64,000 bases of DNA from Clostridiales bacterium (GTDB taxonomy: Bacteria; Bacillota; Clostridia; Monoglobales; Monoglobaceae), in the NCBI GenBank assembly GCA_019419865.1, contig JAHZIG010000004.1, positions 1 through 64,000 on the forward strand. Direction: 5' to 3'. Under the pieces are notes generated by a model, which was not told the DNA's origin, made no database searches, and worked only from the letters and a program-made list of their open reading frames with translations. The position numbers were made by a program, and so were the translations under genes. Positions 11,905 through 20,080 of the stretch are shown in pieces (positions within the stretch are counted from its first letter, which is position 1; every line of letters begins with the position of its first letter).

Positions 11905-13179
11905 TTATTTATGATTTTTATCTATCGTTAATATATAGGTCGCCGTCCGAGTGGGATCGCTCCATTCGATTTGTATACCTAAATTCTCCATGGTTGCGCG
12001 GATAGGGATCATGGTTCTGTCGTTAATAAGCTCGGGCGCCGAATCCAACGTTTGGGCTTGACCGTTTACTACGACCGTATTTGAACCAATAGTATAAACG
12101 ATAGTATTTCCGTTATAATTTATCGTTGCGCTTTGCTCCGCGTCGTTCCACTCAACGCCGCCGCCTAAGTTCTCTACGACCGCGCGAATAGGAAGAAGGG
12201 TTCTGCCGTCTACGATCCTCGGAGCCGAACCTGTTTCGTCGACATATACCTCGGCGCCGTTTACATACATTACTGGATTGTCGATCTGCAGCGTTATAAC
12301 GCTGTTTGTATCGTTAATCTCTCTATATAAGAAGTCCTTTACATAAGTCATCGCCTCTACGAAATGTTCGTCCTGAAAGCTGTGCACGCCGCCCTCTATA
12401 ACGTGGTACTCTACGGAATTCAGAAGTCCTCTCAGCCGCTCCGAATAGCTTATAGGAACTACCGGATCGGCGTCGCCATGAATCAAAAGCGCGTCTTTTG
12501 TGAATCTCTCAGCCTGCGCGTACAGATCGTAATTAACCGTATCCTCAATAAGCGCTCTTCCAAGCGTTACTCCGGTAATCTCAAAGGTCTCCGGCATATC
12601 GTCCCCCATTGCGGCGAGCTCCGCGGCGGAGTCCTGTATCACAAAAGCGGGATAAAACATTATCTCGGCTTTTACATAATCCATATTTTCCGGAGCTGTG
12701 ATCGCGGTCGTCAATCCGCCTAAACTGTAGCCCATAAGAAATACGTTATTAGCGTCTACAAAATCCCATGTTTTCGACGCGTCTATCACGGCTTGCAGAT
12801 CCGATTGAACGGTACGAGGAGAAAGCTGCGTCGTGTCGCTGTCGCTTCTGCTGTTTGCCGAACCGAAACGCAGATCGTAACAGTACGTGGCGATCCCCAT
12901 TTCCGCAAACTGCGTCGCATAACGTTCGCCTCCCGAACAGGTTCCGCCCAAACCGTGAGTTAAGATCACGAGCGGAACTGTTTCGGCGTCGGTTTCGGGC
13001 AAATACAATTCGCCGTAAATATCCGCTCCGTTGTTATCCACGTGCAGTTCTACCCTTGTATAACCGTCGGTTTGTTCGATAACGTTATCGGTCTGCGCGA
13101 GCGAAGTTTCTACTGCAAAAACGTTTGTCGCTGTAATCAGCGCCACGGCGCACAATAGAATGGAAATAACTTTTTTCAT
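11905..13179 (-). CDS. Exported alpha/beta hydrolase with C-terminal stalk domains
   Basis: A 424-residue protein with a signal peptide (1-22). The hydrolase fold spans about 40-287: oxyanion region HGLGG (75-79), nucleophile Ser152 in GYSLGG, acid Asp236/238 in HGDAD, and His266. The stalk pair spans about 295-420 (DGRTLLPIRAV, DRTMIPIRATM). Its hydrolase domain is the best relative of the frameshifted lipoprotein hydrolase at 20081-21012. It probably acts on an ester or thioester outside the membrane; the substrate is unknown. It starts the two-gene unit with the CMD-stalk gene, downstream of the broken merR gene. Confidence 0.88.
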   Translation of the reverse strand: MKKVISILLCAVALITATNVFAVETSLAQTDNVIEQTDGYTRVELHVDNNGADIYGELYLPETDAETVPLVILTHGLGGTCSGGERYATQFAEMGIATYCYDLRFGSANSRSDSDTTQLSPRTVQSDLQAVIDASKTWDFVDANNVFLMGYSLGGLTTAITAPENMDYVKAEIMFYPAFVIQDSAAELAAMGDDMPETFEITGVTLGRALIEDTVNYDLYAQAERFTKDALLIHGDADPVVPISYSERLRGLLNSVEYHVIEGGVHSFQDEHFVEAMTYVKDFLYREINDTNSVITLQIDNPVMYVNGAEVYVDETGSAPRIVDGRTLLPIRAVVENLGGGVEWNDAEQSATINYNGNTIVYTIGSNTVVVNGQAQTLDSAPELINDRTMIPIRATMENLGIQIEWSDPTRTATYILTIDKNHK

Positions 13180-13282
13180 AACTTAAAACTCCTTATTTTG
13201 TTATATTTTTATTTTACAGGCGATCTAAAATTGAGTTTGATTTTTAAACCGCCATTTTATTATTTTTGTAGATTATATAAGA

Positions 13283-13629
13283 TCATGTTTCATCAAATTT
13301 ATCAATATAATAAATCAAAGAATTTAAACTGGATTGAAGCTCGTTTATTTGCATATCCAGTTTATTTTTATATCTTATCAATAAATTTTTCCTTTCGGTC
13401 TTAGCGTCGTCGCCTTGATGTTTAAGCGTCATATACTCTTTAATATCTTTAAGCGGCATATTCATATTTTTAGAAAAAGTACTGACTCGAGTTCTATACA
13501 GTCGTTATATCCATATTCTCTTATCCCTGTTCGATCGCGTTCTATACAGTGGATAAGTCCAATACTCTCGTAATATCTAAGCGTTGCTGAAGAGACGTTA
13601 TACTTTTTGGATATGTCCGATATCTTCAT
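13283..13629 (-). pseudogene. MerR-family regulator with a single frameshift
   Basis: The ATG at 13629 has a good GGAGG site and opens a MerR helix-turn-helix (MKISDISKKYNVSSATLRYYE). That frame runs into TGA soon after a T run (complement of 13474-13478). The next frame continues exactly where the family expects it (NMNMPLKDIKEYMTLKHQG, then a coiled coil) to a stop at 13283. One extra T in the run restores a protein of about 115 residues with normal MerR spacing. It is either a recent loss, a phase-variable homopolymer, or a read error. Relatives such as AdhR of Bacillus subtilis control alcohol-dehydrogenase genes in response to aldehydes, which fits this neighbourhood. Confidence 0.8.
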
Positions 13630-13693
13630 ATGCTTTTCCTCCGATCTCCCCCGCTTTTTATACGTCGCTCCCCGTCGATACAGAAATAATACT

Positions 13694-13716
13694 CACTTGA
13701 GATTATTTCTTAAGTG
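13694..13716. promoter_or_regulatory. Candidate MerR operator
   Basis: A 23-bp dyad CACTTGAG-N7-CTTAAGTG (13694-13701 and 13709-13716, one mismatch) lies 65 bases upstream of merR and between diverging promoters. MerR proteins bind long dyads inside the promoter spacer. A TATTAT on the minus strand just beyond it could be the merR -10. Confidence 0.5.
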
Positions 13717-13745
13717 TTGCTTTTTCTTCTTGATTGCAGTATAAT
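13717..13745 (+). promoter_or_regulatory. Plus-strand promoter next to the MerR dyad
   Basis: TTGCTT (13717-13722), 17 bases, TATAAT (13740-13745). It abuts the dyad and would read toward the tetR gene, giving it a long leader. It may be controlled by the MerR protein. Confidence 0.4.
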
Positions 13746-13788
13746 CCATATATATCTCCAAATCAATGGTCAAGTATGTCAAATATAC

Positions 13789-13827
13789 GGTATACGCCGC
13801 GTTTATGATCAAAGTGTGGCGTATGCC
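13789..13827. repeat. Inverted repeat in the tetR leader region
   Basis: GGTATACGCC (13789-13798) and GGCGTATGCC (13818-13827) form 10-bp arms with one mismatch around 19 bases. It lies between two plus-strand promoters and is a possible TetR operator or leader hairpin. No T run follows. Confidence 0.35.
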
Positions 13828-13849
13828 TTGAAAAAGTCCGACGAGGGCA

Positions 13850-13878
13850 TTGAATTTAAAATAAATACAAACTATAAT
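13850..13878 (+). promoter_or_regulatory. Proximal tetR promoter
   Basis: TTGAAT (13850-13855), 17 bases, TATAAT (13873-13878), giving a leader of roughly 65 bases before the ATG at 13951. Its presence downstream of 13714 argues against the long upstream reading of the tetR frame. Confidence 0.55.
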
Positions 13879-13950
13879 TTAACAAAGGGGTATATACAGC
13901 GTGTTAAGAATAATACTCGATACATATATATTCAACAGGAGGTAATTAAA

Positions 13951-14523
13951 ATGAGCGAACGCAAACATGAGGATCTGCGGGTCCGTAAAACAAAGATGGC
14001 CATACGCTCGGCCTTTGAAGATATGATTTGCGAAATGGATTACAACGAGATATCCATAAAAGAACTGGCGGCGAGAGCTATGATAAACAGAAAGACCTTT
14101 TATCTGCATTATCAGGATCTGGACGCGCTGCTGGAGGAACTTCAGGATGAGGTCGCAAACGAATTTCTAAAACGCAACGTTTCCTACCGCAATATGTCCG
14201 ATATAAAACATCTGATAAGAGTATATTTTGAAGCCGTGACTAAGCAACCGCTTCTGCACGAGCGATTGCTCTGCTCCGGCAGCTACCGTCCGTTTAGCGA
14301 CGAAGTCAATAGGCGGGTTATGGAACATAGGAGAAAGGCCAACCGCGGCGCGTTCGGGCTCGACGAGCTGTCCGAGAATCTTGTTTTCGCATATTACGGG
14401 GCGAATTCGTCTCTGCTTTACAGACAGTGGGTAGAAGACGGCAAAAAACTGCCGCTCGAGGATTTGATAGACGTCGCGACCAAATTGATATGCGACGGCA
14501 TGTCAGCATTCGTTAAAAAATAA
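13951..14523 (+). CDS. TetR-family transcriptional regulator
   Basis: A 190-residue regulator. The frame is open from 13714, but the ATG at 13951 has an AGGAGGT site at the right distance and the TetR domain begins there (RKTKMAIRSAFEDMI, ISIKELAARAMINRKTFYLHY at about residues 12-50). The C-terminal ligand domain is of the short TetR_C_8 type. It is followed by its own terminator. Its targets are unknown; it stands between the two halves of the exported redox region, reading away from merR. Confidence 0.9.
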   Translation: MSERKHEDLRVRKTKMAIRSAFEDMICEMDYNEISIKELAARAMINRKTFYLHYQDLDALLEELQDEVANEFLKRNVSYRNMSDIKHLIRVYFEAVTKQPLLHERLLCSGSYRPFSDEVNRRVMEHRRKANRGAFGLDELSENLVFAYYGANSSLLYRQWVEDGKKLPLEDLIDVATKLICDGMSAFVKK

Positions 14524-14542
14524 TTTAATATTATACAAACGC

Positions 14543-14585
14543 CGCCGCTAAGTAGCGTATTAGAAACGACTTAGCGGCGTTTTTT
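14543..14585 (+). terminator. Terminator after tetR
   Basis: A perfect 11-bp stem (14543-14553 with 14569-14579) is followed by six T (14580-14585). Confidence 0.85.
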
Positions 14586-14663
14586 ATACAAGGCGTTTAT
14601 TTGAATATTTGCGCTTTTTAGATCTAACGAGATTTACGGAATCACATCTTCAATCGGCAAACC

Positions 14664-14694
14664 AAAAAATGAACGGCCGTATAATCAGCCGTTC
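14664..14694 (-). terminator. Terminator of the nine-gene redox operon
   Basis: A 7-bp stem (14671-14677 with 14688-14694) is followed on the minus strand by A and six T. It lies 12 bases past the apbE stop codon. Confidence 0.7.
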
Positions 14695-14705
14695 TACCGC
14701 TTTAT

Positions 14706-15728
14706 CTATTCTATCATAGTATATTCCGCTCCGTTCGTCATATCAAACGATCCAGCAAGTCCGGAAGTATAATACACCGCGTTACTATCGGTTATAAACA
14801 CGGCTTCAAATCCGCGGTTTGTCTTCCAATATTCTATCGCCTCGTCAAGTCCCATAACGAACAAAGCTGTCGAAAGTCCGTCCGCCGTTGTGGCGTCGTC
14901 GTTTATAACGGATACCGACGCAAGACCGCTCTCCGACGGATAACCGGTAGACGGGTCTATTATATGATGATACTTACGCCCGTTTTCCTCAAAGGCCTGT
15001 TCGTACGAGCCGGAGGTAGCGATACATTTATCCGTCAGCTCAAGACGGGCGATATTTTCTTCGCTATTCTGAGGATCGGCTATACCCACGCGCCAAGCGC
15101 TTCCGTCGTTTCTTGTTCCCACGGCCTGTATCGCGCTTCCGAAAGATATAAGTCCGGATTTTATGCCGTTATTTAAGAATATTTCTTTAACCATTTCGCT
15201 CGCATAGCCCTTTGCGATCCCGCCTAAATCGACAGACGCGCCGCTCTTTAAAGAAATGTTGTTTCCTTGTATTTCAATATTATTATAGTCGACTTTTTCG
15301 AGCTGAGCTTCGATCTCGACGTCGTCGGGTATTCGATAGTTATGTCCGAAAAATCCCCACAGATCCATGACCGGCGCGATCGTTATATCAAATGCTCCGT
15401 TCGTCGACTTTCCAATCTCGACCGCAGTATTCAGTACAAGCGCCGTTTCGTCGTCTACGGTTCCCGCGCCGCTGTTATTTAACGGATAGACATCCCCGTC
15501 TTCATTTAAGCGCGACATTAACGTATCGAGACGATTGATCTCATTTTCCGCCTCCATAACCGCTTTTTCCGCATTTTCACCGTAAGCGGTCAAGGTAACG
15601 GCCGTGTCCATCGCGAATATAATTCTCTCTTCCGGCGTTTCTTCAGACGTTTGAATTTTCCTCCCGCCGCAGGATACAAGAAGAGAACACGCCAATATAA
15701 TAATCGGTAATATCCCTATTTTTCTCAT
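14706..15728 (-). CDS. apbE: FAD:protein FMN transferase, lipoprotein
   Basis: A 340-residue ApbE-family lipoprotein (lipobox LVSC, Cys20) that transfers FMN from FAD to Thr/Ser of exported redox proteins, or binds FAD. Typical blocks are present: AMDTAVTLTAYG, DLGGIAKGYAS (about 170-180), HIIDPSTGYPS (about 251-261) and TTADGLSTALFVMG. Length is normal for the family. It is the last gene of the operon, 16 bases after the DUF4405 gene, with an AGGAG site. No FMN-binding domain with the usual [S/T]GAT acceptor is encoded in this window, so its local substrate is unclear. The neighbouring exported flavodoxins need flavin outside the cytoplasm, which may be the link. Confidence 0.93.
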   Translation of the reverse strand: MRKIGILPIIILACSLLVSCGGRKIQTSEETPEERIIFAMDTAVTLTAYGENAEKAVMEAENEINRLDTLMSRLNEDGDVYPLNNSGAGTVDDETALVLNTAVEIGKSTNGAFDITIAPVMDLWGFFGHNYRIPDDVEIEAQLEKVDYNNIEIQGNNISLKSGASVDLGGIAKGYASEMVKEIFLNNGIKSGLISFGSAIQAVGTRNDGSAWRVGIADPQNSEENIARLELTDKCIATSGSYEQAFEENGRKYHHIIDPSTGYPSESGLASVSVINDDATTADGLSTALFVMGLDEAIEYWKTNRGFEAVFITDSNAVYYTSGLAGSFDMTNGAEYTMIE

Positions 15729-15744
15729 TTGACAGCTCCTAATC

Positions 15745-16410
15745 CTATTTTATGCCGCGCCGTATCTTTTCGCTAAGCTTTAAAGCGTAATAGACGACAA
15801 ATACTATCAGCCCAATGATCGCCGCATATTCCAAAGCCGCGGTCAGGATCGGGCTCTCATAATCTATATACGCATACTGCCGGATCGAAAATAGATACGA
15901 CCATACCTCATTCTTGATAAACGAGTACGCTCCAAACGCCGCGATCGCCGCCGCGGCCGCTTTAAAAACATATCCGACTTGTTTCGGCGCCTTTTTAAGC
16001 GGTCGTATAACGGCGCTCCAATGAAGACCTATATGGATCGACATAAGAATCAGCCCCCAATGCGTGCACAACATATGCATCGTTCTTGCAAACGAAGCTC
16101 CCGTTCGAATACCCAAGAATGAGAATACATATCGAGACAGCATGATACCGCTGAGCGCCGTTCCCAACATAACGATTAGCAAGAGTAAGTCCGCCGCCGT
16201 AAAAATTATCCTCAGCGCTGAGTATTTGCCCTTGGTTAAGTTTTTCAGCCATTTATAATTTAAAATATGATGTATTATAAACAGCGTTATCATCGCCGCC
16301 CCGGCGTATTCATGAAAAAACTGACCGGTCAGCTGATACAGCATAAGACAAATCAATAGAACCGTCATAGCCGCGTCTACAATAATTTTTACGATCCTTG
16401 TTTTATTCAT
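15745..16410 (-). CDS. DUF4405 membrane protein, possible b-type haem protein
   Basis: A 221-residue protein with about five membrane helices. Histidines sit in positions suited to haem ligation: 47/48 in FIIHHILN, 111 and 116 in MHMLCTHWG, 125 and 129 in SIHIGLHW. This pattern is that of DUF4405/cytochrome-b-like proteins. Such proteins occur near ApbE and extracytosolic flavoproteins and are thought to carry electrons across the membrane. Here it sits between a flavodoxin lipoprotein and apbE in a tight operon (gaps 14 and 16 bases), which supports that role. Haem binding is inferred, not shown. Confidence 0.85.
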   Translation of the reverse strand: MNKTRIVKIIVDAAMTVLLICLMLYQLTGQFFHEYAGAAMITLFIIHHILNYKWLKNLTKGKYSALRIIFTAADLLLLIVMLGTALSGIMLSRYVFSFLGIRTGASFARTMHMLCTHWGLILMSIHIGLHWSAVIRPLKKAPKQVGYVFKAAAAAIAAFGAYSFIKNEVWSYLFSIRQYAYIDYESPILTAALEYAAIIGLIVFVVYYALKLSEKIRRGIK

Positions 16411-16424
16411 GTCAAAACTCCGTT

Positions 16425-17165
16425 TTAAAGCTCAAGACTCCGCGCCCACTCAGCTACGTCGTCGCGAGCGTTTGCAACGTTGTTTCTGGAAATCGAGAGA
16501 CCGTCGGAGACGACGTTCGCGTCCGGCTCCAATTCCTCGATCGTTCTGATCGTGCGCGAAAAGCCGCTGCCGCCGTGGGTCACAAACGGAACTATAGTTT
16601 TTCCGCTAAAGTCGTGTTCCTCAAAGAAAGTGTACATAGGCATGGGCAGCTCCGAATTCCAGTTTGGATAACCGATAAATATAACGTCGTAATCGGCTAA
16701 ATTTTCGATCCTGCTCTCCAGCTCCGGTCTTGCGTCGTCGCGAAGTTCGTTATACGCGTAATCAAGAAGTTCGTCGTGAGTTCCGGGATATTCCGCTACG
16801 GTCCTGATCGCGAATAAATCGCCGCCTACGGATTCCTGAATGAGCTGAGCTATATACTGCGTATTGCCGTATACCTCGCCGCCGTCGGCAACGCGAATCG
16901 CCGAAGCGGAGGTATCGGTCCCGTCTGTCTCGGGAACCGTAAAATATGCGATCAAAATGTTTCCGTCTACGTTCGCGCCGCTATCGCCGGCTTGCTCGCT
17001 TTGCGCGTCGCGTTGTTGGTCGTCTGTCCGCGCGCTTTGCGTTTGTCCTGCGCTTTCCGCGTCGGTCCGCGAGGTATTATTGCCGCTGCAGCCGGCGGCG
17101 GATAAAATCAACGCCGAGCCGAGCAGAGCCAATATTATCTTTTTAACAGTCAACGTAATCACCAT
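16425..17165 (-). CDS. Flavodoxin lipoprotein
   Basis: A 246-residue protein with a lipobox (SAAGC, Cys26), a Ser/Gln/Asp-rich linker, and a flavodoxin domain from about residue 66. The loop is the long variant (YFTVPETDG..., then GNTQYIAQ) rather than the short FSxTGNT. FIGYPNWNSELPMPMY and THGGSGFSRT are typical flavodoxin segments. It is very like the first flavodoxin domain of the protein encoded upstream at 17177, suggesting duplication. The start is uncertain: the ATG at 17165 has AAAGG very close, and GTG or TTG codons just downstream are possible. It lies 11 bases after the previous gene. Confidence 0.9.
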   Translation of the reverse strand: MVITLTVKKIILALLGSALILSAAGCSGNNTSRTDAESAGQTQSARTDDQQRDAQSEQAGDSGANVDGNILIAYFTVPETDGTDTSASAIRVADGGEVYGNTQYIAQLIQESVGGDLFAIRTVAEYPGTHDELLDYAYNELRDDARPELESRIENLADYDVIFIGYPNWNSELPMPMYTFFEEHDFSGKTIVPFVTHGGSGFSRTIRTIEELEPDANVVSDGLSISRNNVANARDDVAEWARSLEL

Positions 17166-17176
17166 GCCTTTCTATT

Positions 17177-18703
17177 CTATAATACTCTGTCGAGCCATTC
17201 GTCGATTTCGGCGTCGGAACCGTTTGCGGTAAGCCCTTCGAGTATATTCGCGCCTTGCGCCGCGCTTCTGATCAAGTCCATACTAACTTCAATATCGCTG
17301 GACGAACTCGTGCAAAACGGTATCACCGTCTTTCCCGAAAGGTCGTAGGACTCCAAAAACGTTCCGATCGCCATAGGCGCGTTATAGTACCAGATCGGAT
17401 ACCCTATAAATACGGTATCGTAACTATCCATATTATCTACAAGCGCCGCAAGTTCCGGTCTGGCGTTTTGCTCTTCCTCAGTTCTCGCTCGATCGGCCAG
17501 ACCGGAGCCTGAATACGGTTCCTTCGTTTCGATACGGAACAGATCGCCGCCCGTCCGCGCGCTTATATATTCCGCGACTTCCTGAGTGTTGCCGGTATGC
17601 GAGAAATACGCGATAAGTATAGCGCTTCCGGCGCTCTCGTCCGTCGTATCGGATCGATCAAATCCGAGTTCTCGCACCCAATCGATTATATCCCCTCTCG
17701 CTTCGGACACGCTGTTTCTTGATACTGAAAAACCGTTGGTCTCGACGGTCGCCCCTGGTTCCTGACGAGCGATCTCGCCTATAGTTCCCGCAAAGCCGCT
17801 GCCGCCGTGCGCAGTAAACGGAATAATAGTTTTCCCGCTCAAATCGTATTCATCGAGGAACGTATACATCGGCGCCGGCAGATCCGCGTTCCATATCGGG
17901 AATCCAAGAAAGATAACGTCGTACTTGTCGAGGTCGTCTATATGCGAACTCAGCTCAGGCCGATCGTTTCTCTCCATTTCCGCCGCCGCAAATTCAAGCA
18001 GTTCCTGATGCGAAGCGGGATATTGCTGAACCGTTTCTATCGCAAACAGATCGCCGCCGGTCTCGTCTTGGATCGTCTGCGCGATAAACTCTACGTTTCC
18101 GACGACCTCTCCGTTTTCAATCACGCGGCTTGCCGAAGCCACCGCGTCGACGCCGTCGGTTTCAGGAACGGTAAAATACGCTATAAGGATATTCGAGCTC
18201 GAATCCGCAGCGCCCGCGCCGTCGCTCCCGCTTATCGTCACTATCCGCTCGGCGTCGTTCCAACCGACGCTGAATCCAAAGCTTTCAGCGATAAATCGAA
18301 TCGAAAGCATGGTCCTGTCGTTGATGATCGTAGGCGCCGTATCGAGCGTATAGCTCTCCCCGTTTAGATACGCCGCGTCGGAGCCGATCGTCAGTCTGAT
18401 CGTATCTGAGCCGTATTCGAGAGTAACTTCCTGCGCGGATTCGTTCCAGCTCGCCGTTCCGCCAAATTCTTCAACTACCGCGCGCACGGGGAGCAGAGTT
18501 CTATCGTTTATCACGACGGGCGCCGTTCCCATGCCGGGATCTATCTCTTTTTCCTGTCCGTTTACCGTCATGATAGGATTGCCGATCTGAAGCGTAATTG
18601 ATAGTCCGTCAGCGCCGTCCGCCGCGCCGGCGGCAAATACGGCTATACACGTAACGCATAGCGCCATAGCCAGCGTTACGGCTAAAAATTTCCTGATCTT
18701 CAT
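17177..18703 (-). CDS. Exported stalk protein with two flavodoxin domains
   Basis: A 508-residue protein with a signal peptide (about 1-25) and a stalk pair at about 35-160 (DRTLLPVRAV, DRTMLSIRFI). Two flavodoxin domains follow. Flavodoxin A (about 170-345) has the long loop YFTVPETDG. Flavodoxin B (about 362-508) has the classical loop YFSHTGNT and YPIWYY. Two FMN sites on one surface-tethered chain could allow electron hopping. No [S/T]GAT flavinylation motif is present; a PGAT in flavodoxin A lacks the Ser/Thr. GAGGAGG precedes the ATG. It sits in the middle of the operon, after the EFR1 gene. Confidence 0.9.
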   Translation of the reverse strand: MKIRKFLAVTLAMALCVTCIAVFAAGAADGADGLSITLQIGNPIMTVNGQEKEIDPGMGTAPVVINDRTLLPVRAVVEEFGGTASWNESAQEVTLEYGSDTIRLTIGSDAAYLNGESYTLDTAPTIINDRTMLSIRFIAESFGFSVGWNDAERIVTISGSDGAGAADSSSNILIAYFTVPETDGVDAVASASRVIENGEVVGNVEFIAQTIQDETGGDLFAIETVQQYPASHQELLEFAAAEMERNDRPELSSHIDDLDKYDVIFLGFPIWNADLPAPMYTFLDEYDLSGKTIIPFTAHGGSGFAGTIGEIARQEPGATVETNGFSVSRNSVSEARGDIIDWVRELGFDRSDTTDESAGSAILIAYFSHTGNTQEVAEYISARTGGDLFRIETKEPYSGSGLADRARTEEEQNARPELAALVDNMDSYDTVFIGYPIWYYNAPMAIGTFLESYDLSGKTVIPFCTSSSSDIEVSMDLIRSAAQGANILEGLTANGSDAEIDEWLDRVL

Positions 18704-18754
18704 TTACATACCTCCTCGTATAATATCTTTTAGATGTGTAAAGCGCATTAATAA

Positions 18755-19519
18755 CTAAATTTGATTATTTGATTCTATTATCTCGCTTAGCGATATATGT
18801 TCGTTTCTGTAACGCGCCTCCGGATTCTTGTCCGCCATCGTCAGCCCTATAGCTTTATGCGGGCAATTCTGGATGCACGCGAGGCAGAACAAACATTTTG
18901 CGCTCTTTCGCTCGGCTCTGTTTTCTTTTACCTCTATATTCCCTATAGGACAGACCTTTTGACAGATCCCGCAGCCCGTGCATCCGTCCTTGATAATAAG
19001 CTGTTCTCCGCTGTTGAACTGCGGAACCTTTTCATTCATAGCCATAAGCTCTTCGTGATGCTTTTCTTCCTCGTCCGTTATGGGCGGTATATATTTCCTG
19101 CGCGCCTTCACGTCGGCGACCGCGGCGTCCAGCTGCGCCTCGACGTTTTTATCTATGGATTTCTGCTCGTTCATATCAAATACGGGCAAATAGTTATCGA
19201 CCATTAAAATGTTGCAAGCGTAATCGAGTTTAATACCCGCATCTTCGGCTATTCTTCGCGTATATTCCGCCGCGCCGCTGTGACGGTTGCCGTATGTAAG
19301 TATCGCGTAAAAATATTTGGTCTTAAAAACAGCCTTATTCAAAAAGTCGGTTACGATCGAAGGCGGCATATTGCAATACACCGGGAATACTATACCTATA
19401 GAATCGTCCTCAAAAACAAGATCGTCACTATGAATGATCTGAGGAATACTTATCGGCTCGTCGCTGAATTTTTTCGCCGCGTACAAGCTGTTGCCGGTTG
19501 CCGTAAAATAAAATACCAT
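18755..19519 (-). CDS. EFR1-family flavodoxin-ferredoxin
   Basis: A 254-residue cytoplasmic protein: an N-terminal flavodoxin-like domain (FYFTATGNSLYAA at the start, FPVYCNMPP) of about 140 residues, then two 4Fe-4S motifs (CTGCGICQKVCP at about 180 and CLFCLACIQNCP at about 208). EFR1 proteins are common in Clostridia and are presumed electron carriers between flavin and iron-sulfur partners. It has no signal peptide, so with the alcohol dehydrogenase it is one of only two soluble cytoplasmic members of this operon. An AAGGAGA site precedes the ATG. Confidence 0.92.
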   Translation of the reverse strand: MVFYFTATGNSLYAAKKFSDEPISIPQIIHSDDLVFEDDSIGIVFPVYCNMPPSIVTDFLNKAVFKTKYFYAILTYGNRHSGAAEYTRRIAEDAGIKLDYACNILMVDNYLPVFDMNEQKSIDKNVEAQLDAAVADVKARRKYIPPITDEEEKHHEELMAMNEKVPQFNSGEQLIIKDGCTGCGICQKVCPIGNIEVKENRAERKSAKCLFCLACIQNCPHKAIGLTMADKNPEARYRNEHISLSEIIESNNQI

Positions 19520-19562
19520 AGTTTATATTCTCCTTTTTAATATAATTTTGATAACTTTCATA

Positions 19563-20054
19563 TCAGTCCCTAAGCGCCTCGAGCGTCGCGGAACCTGAAG
19601 CGTTTGCAAGCAGTCCGGCGCCGTATTCCGCTTTGCCTATAGGGATAACGGGAACTATCGTCTGTTCGTAAATATCGCTGTAGAATATCGCCAGATCCGG
19701 CCCCGCGGCCCAATAACCGAAATCCCCGATCTCATAATCCCGCGTAGTCTCTTCGTCGGTATCCAGAGCCTTCGGCAAGGTCATGCCCTTAGCGAAGCCG
19801 TTGCGCTCTATCAATTCCATTTCAAGAGGCAGCATATTATAAAGCTCCGCCGCCGCTTTAGAACCGTTTAACGTGATATAAACCTCGAGACCGCCAGCGG
19901 TCATCTTTATTCGTTCGCCTTCGACGCTTTCAAAGTTTTCCGCGTTCGTCTCCGAATCGTTTGCGGCGGAGCCGGTTCTTTCCGCCGAAGCGCAGGCGGA
20001 TAATGTAAATATCGCCGCTGTAAATAATACCGCGATCGCTATTCTTTTAATCAT
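19563..20054 (-). CDS. Cyclophilin-like-fold lipoprotein
   Basis: A 163-residue lipoprotein (lipobox LSAC, Cys21) with a cyclophilin-like domain at about 48-163 (ITLNGSKAAAELYNMLPLEMEL, then GYWAAGPDLAIFYSD and PVIPIGKAE). This Cyclophil_like family lacks proline-isomerase residues. It is usually a short cytoplasmic protein beside flavodoxin, CMD and alcohol-dehydrogenase genes; its function is unknown. The lipoprotein form here parallels the other exported members. The gap to the preceding gene is 26 bases. Confidence 0.85.
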   Translation of the reverse strand: MIKRIAIAVLFTAAIFTLSACASAERTGSAANDSETNAENFESVEGERIKMTAGGLEVYITLNGSKAAAELYNMLPLEMELIERNGFAKGMTLPKALDTDEETTRDYEIGDFGYWAAGPDLAIFYSDIYEQTIVPVIPIGKAEYGAGLLANASGSATLEALRD

Positions 20055-20080
20055 ATCGTTTCCCCCTAAATTAAACTCGA

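Noticed and set aside
13714..13950. A 79-residue N-terminal extension of the TetR protein
   Set aside because: The extension has no ribosome site, contains a promoter, and the TetR domain starts at the well-marked ATG at 13951.
17807..18367. A 186-codon plus-strand open frame opposite the stalk/two-flavodoxin gene
   Set aside because: It is antisense to a gene with clear domains and has an arginine-rich composition typical of a reversed frame, with no ribosome site.
17177..18703. PGAT in flavodoxin A as an ApbE flavinylation site
   Set aside because: The accepted motif needs Ser or Thr before GAT, and the segment lies inside a flavodoxin fold, not an FMN_bind domain.
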